The notes below the pieces were generated by a model. It did no database searches. It saw only the letters and a list, made by a program, of their open reading frames with translations, and was not told where the DNA came from. The translations under genes were made by a program, and so were the position numbers. From NCBI GenBank assembly GCA_016200005.1, contig JACQFP010000085.1, positions 1 to 64,000 on the forward strand: DNA of 64,000 nt, read 5' to 3'. The first letter of the stretch is position 1. Each line of letters opens with the position of its first letter. The DNA comes from Verrucomicrobiota bacterium. GTDB lineage: Bacteria; Verrucomicrobiota; Verrucomicrobiia; Limisphaerales; PALSA-1396. Shown in pieces: positions 62,049-64,000 of this stretch.

Positions 62049-63998
62049 TTAGCCAACCAGCCGCGCCAGATTCTTGCCGGTTTCATCAATCCAACCATTC
62101 TCCGGCAGCGCGTAGGGACGGAACATTTCGAGGTGGCCTTCCTGCTCGTTAAAGAAGATCGCGCGATGGAGGCCGAGGTTGTTCGCCTTCGGCGAGTCGA
62201 TGAGCACCGCCGAATCATTGGCGCTCATCTGGAAGAGAACCCGCATTTCGAATTCGCTCAGAGCTTTCCGGCTGAGGAAGCGGTTTACATTGTTGACAGT
62301 GTCGCTGGTGCAGATGACGTGAAAGCCCAGACTCGTTCCTTCGCAAATGAGTTTGTTGAAAATGATGCCGGGATTCGGACCACCACCTGCATCGTCGGTC
62401 GAAATGCCGAAGTCCTCTTCATGGCGCAGCTTCTTGAACCGTTGCAGGTCGTGGATGAACAGGTAGATCGCCGGCGCTTTGGCGGCGTATTCGGGATCGC
62501 CGCGCTTTTCCATTTCCTGCGCGAGACCGGTCATGATCTCATCAACCTCCGCGTTACCAGCGAAAGAGATTTCGTGCGGGATGGCGTGAACAACTTTATC
62601 AAGGAAGCGCCGATGCGGCGAATCCGGCGGGTCACTGTCGAAGAGAATGAAACGGGCGCTCCCGCGCGGATGTTGCGCCGCCAGCGAAACGAGTGAGACG
62701 GCCAGCAGAGCGAGCGCAGCTTCGTCGCGTTGGCCGACGATGAGGAGGTTGTTCCCGCTTTGCCGTTTGAACGTCGCTTCGGTCGGGCCTTTGATGGAGT
62801 TGGGCGCGCCGAGCCAGGCGCGCGGCGCAGCCACCGGTTTGATGGACTCGCCTTCCAACAAGCGGCGGAGCGCGTCGTTCTCCTCAACATGCGCAGGCGC
62901 GTTCCCTTCGAAGACGATGGGAGCCGGGTGCGCCTTCGCATCCCGATCGGCGCGATGGCGCACCTTGTCCAGATAAGTCTCGCGCACCTCGTCTGGCAAC
63001 CAGACGATTTGGAAGGGGCTGTTGCCTTCGAGAGTGCCGGCGGTGTCGTTGTAGATGGCTTCGCCGGGACGTGAGAGGAGGCGCGGCGCGCCGTTGTTCT
63101 CGTCCATGATGAGGTAGGCGTCGGCTTCATTACACTGGAGCGCAATGCGGACGACCATTTGACCGAGGGTGGCGCGCGCGAGCGTGTAAGCGCCGCCGAG
63201 CGTCTGCGATCCGAGCAGCACGTGGATGCCGAACGCGCGGCCTTGCCGGACGATCCGGTCGAGCAGCAGCGCCGCCGTTTGCGAAACGCGATCATCCTCG
63301 ACGAAGAATTCCTGGAATTCGTCGATGAGGAGGAGCGTCCGGGGAATCGGCTCGGTGCCGCCCGCTTTCTTGTAGCCCGCGATGTCTTGAACGCTGAGTT
63401 TCCGAAACAAATCCCCACGGCGTTTTAATTCTTCGTCCACCCGCTGAAGCACGCTCAATCCAAACTCACGGTCGCTCTCGATGGCGACGACCCGCGCGTG
63501 CGGAAGACGGCTCGTTGCGTAGCACTTGAACTCGACGCCCTTCTTGAAGTCCACCAGATAAAACTCGACCTGATCGGGACTGCACCACAACGCGAGGTTG
63601 GTGATCATCACGTGGAACAACGTGGATTTGCCTGACCCGGTCTTGCCGGCGATGAGCGCGTGCTGTCGCGTGCCCTTGCCGAGGGCGAGGTATTGCAATT
63701 TGGTCGCCCCGGTGCGGCCAATCGGAACGCGGATTTCGGTCGTTGTGTCCTCACTCCAGAGTTGAGATTCGGGTGGAGCGACTTCGGCAAACGGCATTTC
63801 CACGCGGTTGGAATCGATGCTCGCGCGGCCAACTTTGTGAAGGAACTCCGTTGCCAACACCGCGCTGGGTGGCAAATCAAGACGCAAAGTCGTTCCATCG
63901 AGTGGCTGACCGGCCAACGTGAACTCATTACCTTTCGCCTGAATGCACACACTGCTCTTGCGGAGTTCCTCCGGCACAAACTCCGTCGGCGCGAGCTT
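62049..63998 (-). CDS. FtsK/SpoIIIE-type ATPase, N-terminus outside the window
   Basis: The frame is open to the window edge, so the GTG at 63977 is probably not the start. From it, a complete FtsK/SpoIIIE motor follows: Walker A GKTGSGKST (111-119) and Walker B LLLIDEFQEFF. A second, degenerate P-loop-like domain (about 400-640, with LLIVGQRDEAAL and IYLFIHDLQRF) lacks the Gly-Lys-Thr loop. No membrane helix is visible. Two motor domains in one chain recall EccC-type secretion ATPases, but ESX-like neighbours are not seen. It may also be a DNA-pumping ATPase of unknown system. Confidence 0.8.
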   Translation of the reverse strand, partial: KLAPTEFVPEELRKSSVCIQAKGNEFTLAGQPLDGTTLRLDLPPSAVLATEFLHKVGRASIDSNRVEMPFAEVAPPESQLWSEDTTTEIRVPIGRTGATKLQYLALGKGTRQHALIAGKTGSGKSTLFHVMITNLALWCSPDQVEFYLVDFKKGVEFKCYATSRLPHARVVAIESDREFGLSVLQRVDEELKRRGDLFRKLSVQDIAGYKKAGGTEPIPRTLLLIDEFQEFFVEDDRVSQTAALLLDRIVRQGRAFGIHVLLGSQTLGGAYTLARATLGQMVVRIALQCNEADAYLIMDENNGAPRLLSRPGEAIYNDTAGTLEGNSPFQIVWLPDEVRETYLDKVRHRADRDAKAHPAPIVFEGNAPAHVEENDALRRLLEGESIKPVAAPRAWLGAPNSIKGPTEATFKRQSGNNLLIVGQRDEAALALLAVSLVSLAAQHPRGSARFILFDSDPPDSPHRRFLDKVVHAIPHEISFAGNAEVDEIMTGLAQEMEKRGDPEYAAKAPAIYLFIHDLQRFKKLRHEEDFGISTDDAGGGPNPGIIFNKLICEGTSLGFHVICTSDTVNNVNRFLSRKALSEFEMRVLFQMSANDSAVLIDSPKANNLGLHRAIFFNEQEGHLEMFRPYALPENGWIDETGKNLARLVG

Positions 63999-64000
63999 CC

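Noticed and set aside
61830-62696. Plus-strand frame of 288 residues across the convergent gap
   Set aside because: Most of it is the complement of the FtsK-like ATPase; the rest covers the inverted repeat at 61824 without any protein features.
1-64000. CRISPR array, rRNA, integrase or insertion sequence
   Set aside because: No regular 25-40 bp direct repeats, no rRNA sequence and no transposase or integrase motif were seen; the repeats present are short-unit palindromes.

Overview
The window looks like a chromosomal segment of a GC-rich Gram-negative bacterium of the Verrucomicrobiota, probably of the Pedosphaera/Limisphaerales type. This is an inference from gene content, not from a marker gene. 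The evidence is a Gld-type ABC cluster ending in a DUF4340 protein, tandem SPFH proteins, bactofilins, LpxR and Kdo-kinase-like enzymes (an LPS outer membrane), Verrucomicrobia-style pseudopilins, and many short intergenic palindromes built from 7-9 bp units. No rRNA, tRNA, CRISPR array or transposase was recognised.

Layout. 1-2.2 kb: the 3' part of a D12-class DNA adenine methyltransferase, a 4Fe-4S ferredoxin, a lipoprotein and a GGQ release-factor-like protein. 2.2-7.1 kb (minus): ATPase, permease, GldG-like protein and DUF4340 protein of one ABC system. 7.4-15.9 kb: tadA, a free CBM48 domain, two Kdo-kinase-like proteins on either side of a 1440-residue acyl-CoA dehydratase activase-related protein, and a secreted beta-rich protein. 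16.0-22.1 kb (plus): an ECF sigma factor, a probable anti-sigma factor, a secreted protein of unknown function, a CsgG-like protein and a large CsgG/CsgG/TPR/propeller protein, which read as one regulated envelope cassette.

22.3-33.4 kb (mostly minus): a redoxin gene interrupted by one in-frame TGA exactly at its active site, a penicillin-acylase-family enzyme, DUF4864 and TonB-like proteins, an esterase, lepB, an ABC ATPase and two bactofilins, one carrying two zinc ribbons. 33.6-50.7 kb (plus): dienelactone hydrolase, rsmD, ABC permeases and an ATPase, three consecutive SPFH proteins, a metal P-type ATPase, rimO, pgsA, and a gene that fuses a TatA-like segment to PgpA. 50.7-55.9 kb (minus): a RodZ-like HTH membrane protein, lpxR, a membrane protein and ftsK. 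56-61.7 kb (plus): a YihY/BrkB protein, alanine dehydrogenase, and a three-gene pseudopilin operon behind a sigma-54-type promoter. 62-64 kb (minus): a truncated FtsK/SpoIIIE-type ATPase.

The strongest unusual signal is the redoxin gene at 22290-23459. Homology-like sequence continues across the TGA, the context would read W-A-S-W-[UGA]-G-C-R, and a perfect 8 bp stem with a GUU loop starts 13 nt after the UGA, as expected of a bacterial SECIS element. I interpret it as a candidate thioredoxin-like selenoprotein. Next are the TatA-PgpA fusion, the sigma/anti-sigma/CsgG/propeller cassette, and a family of palindromic short-unit repeats that sit between genes and also appear inside reading frames such as rimO.
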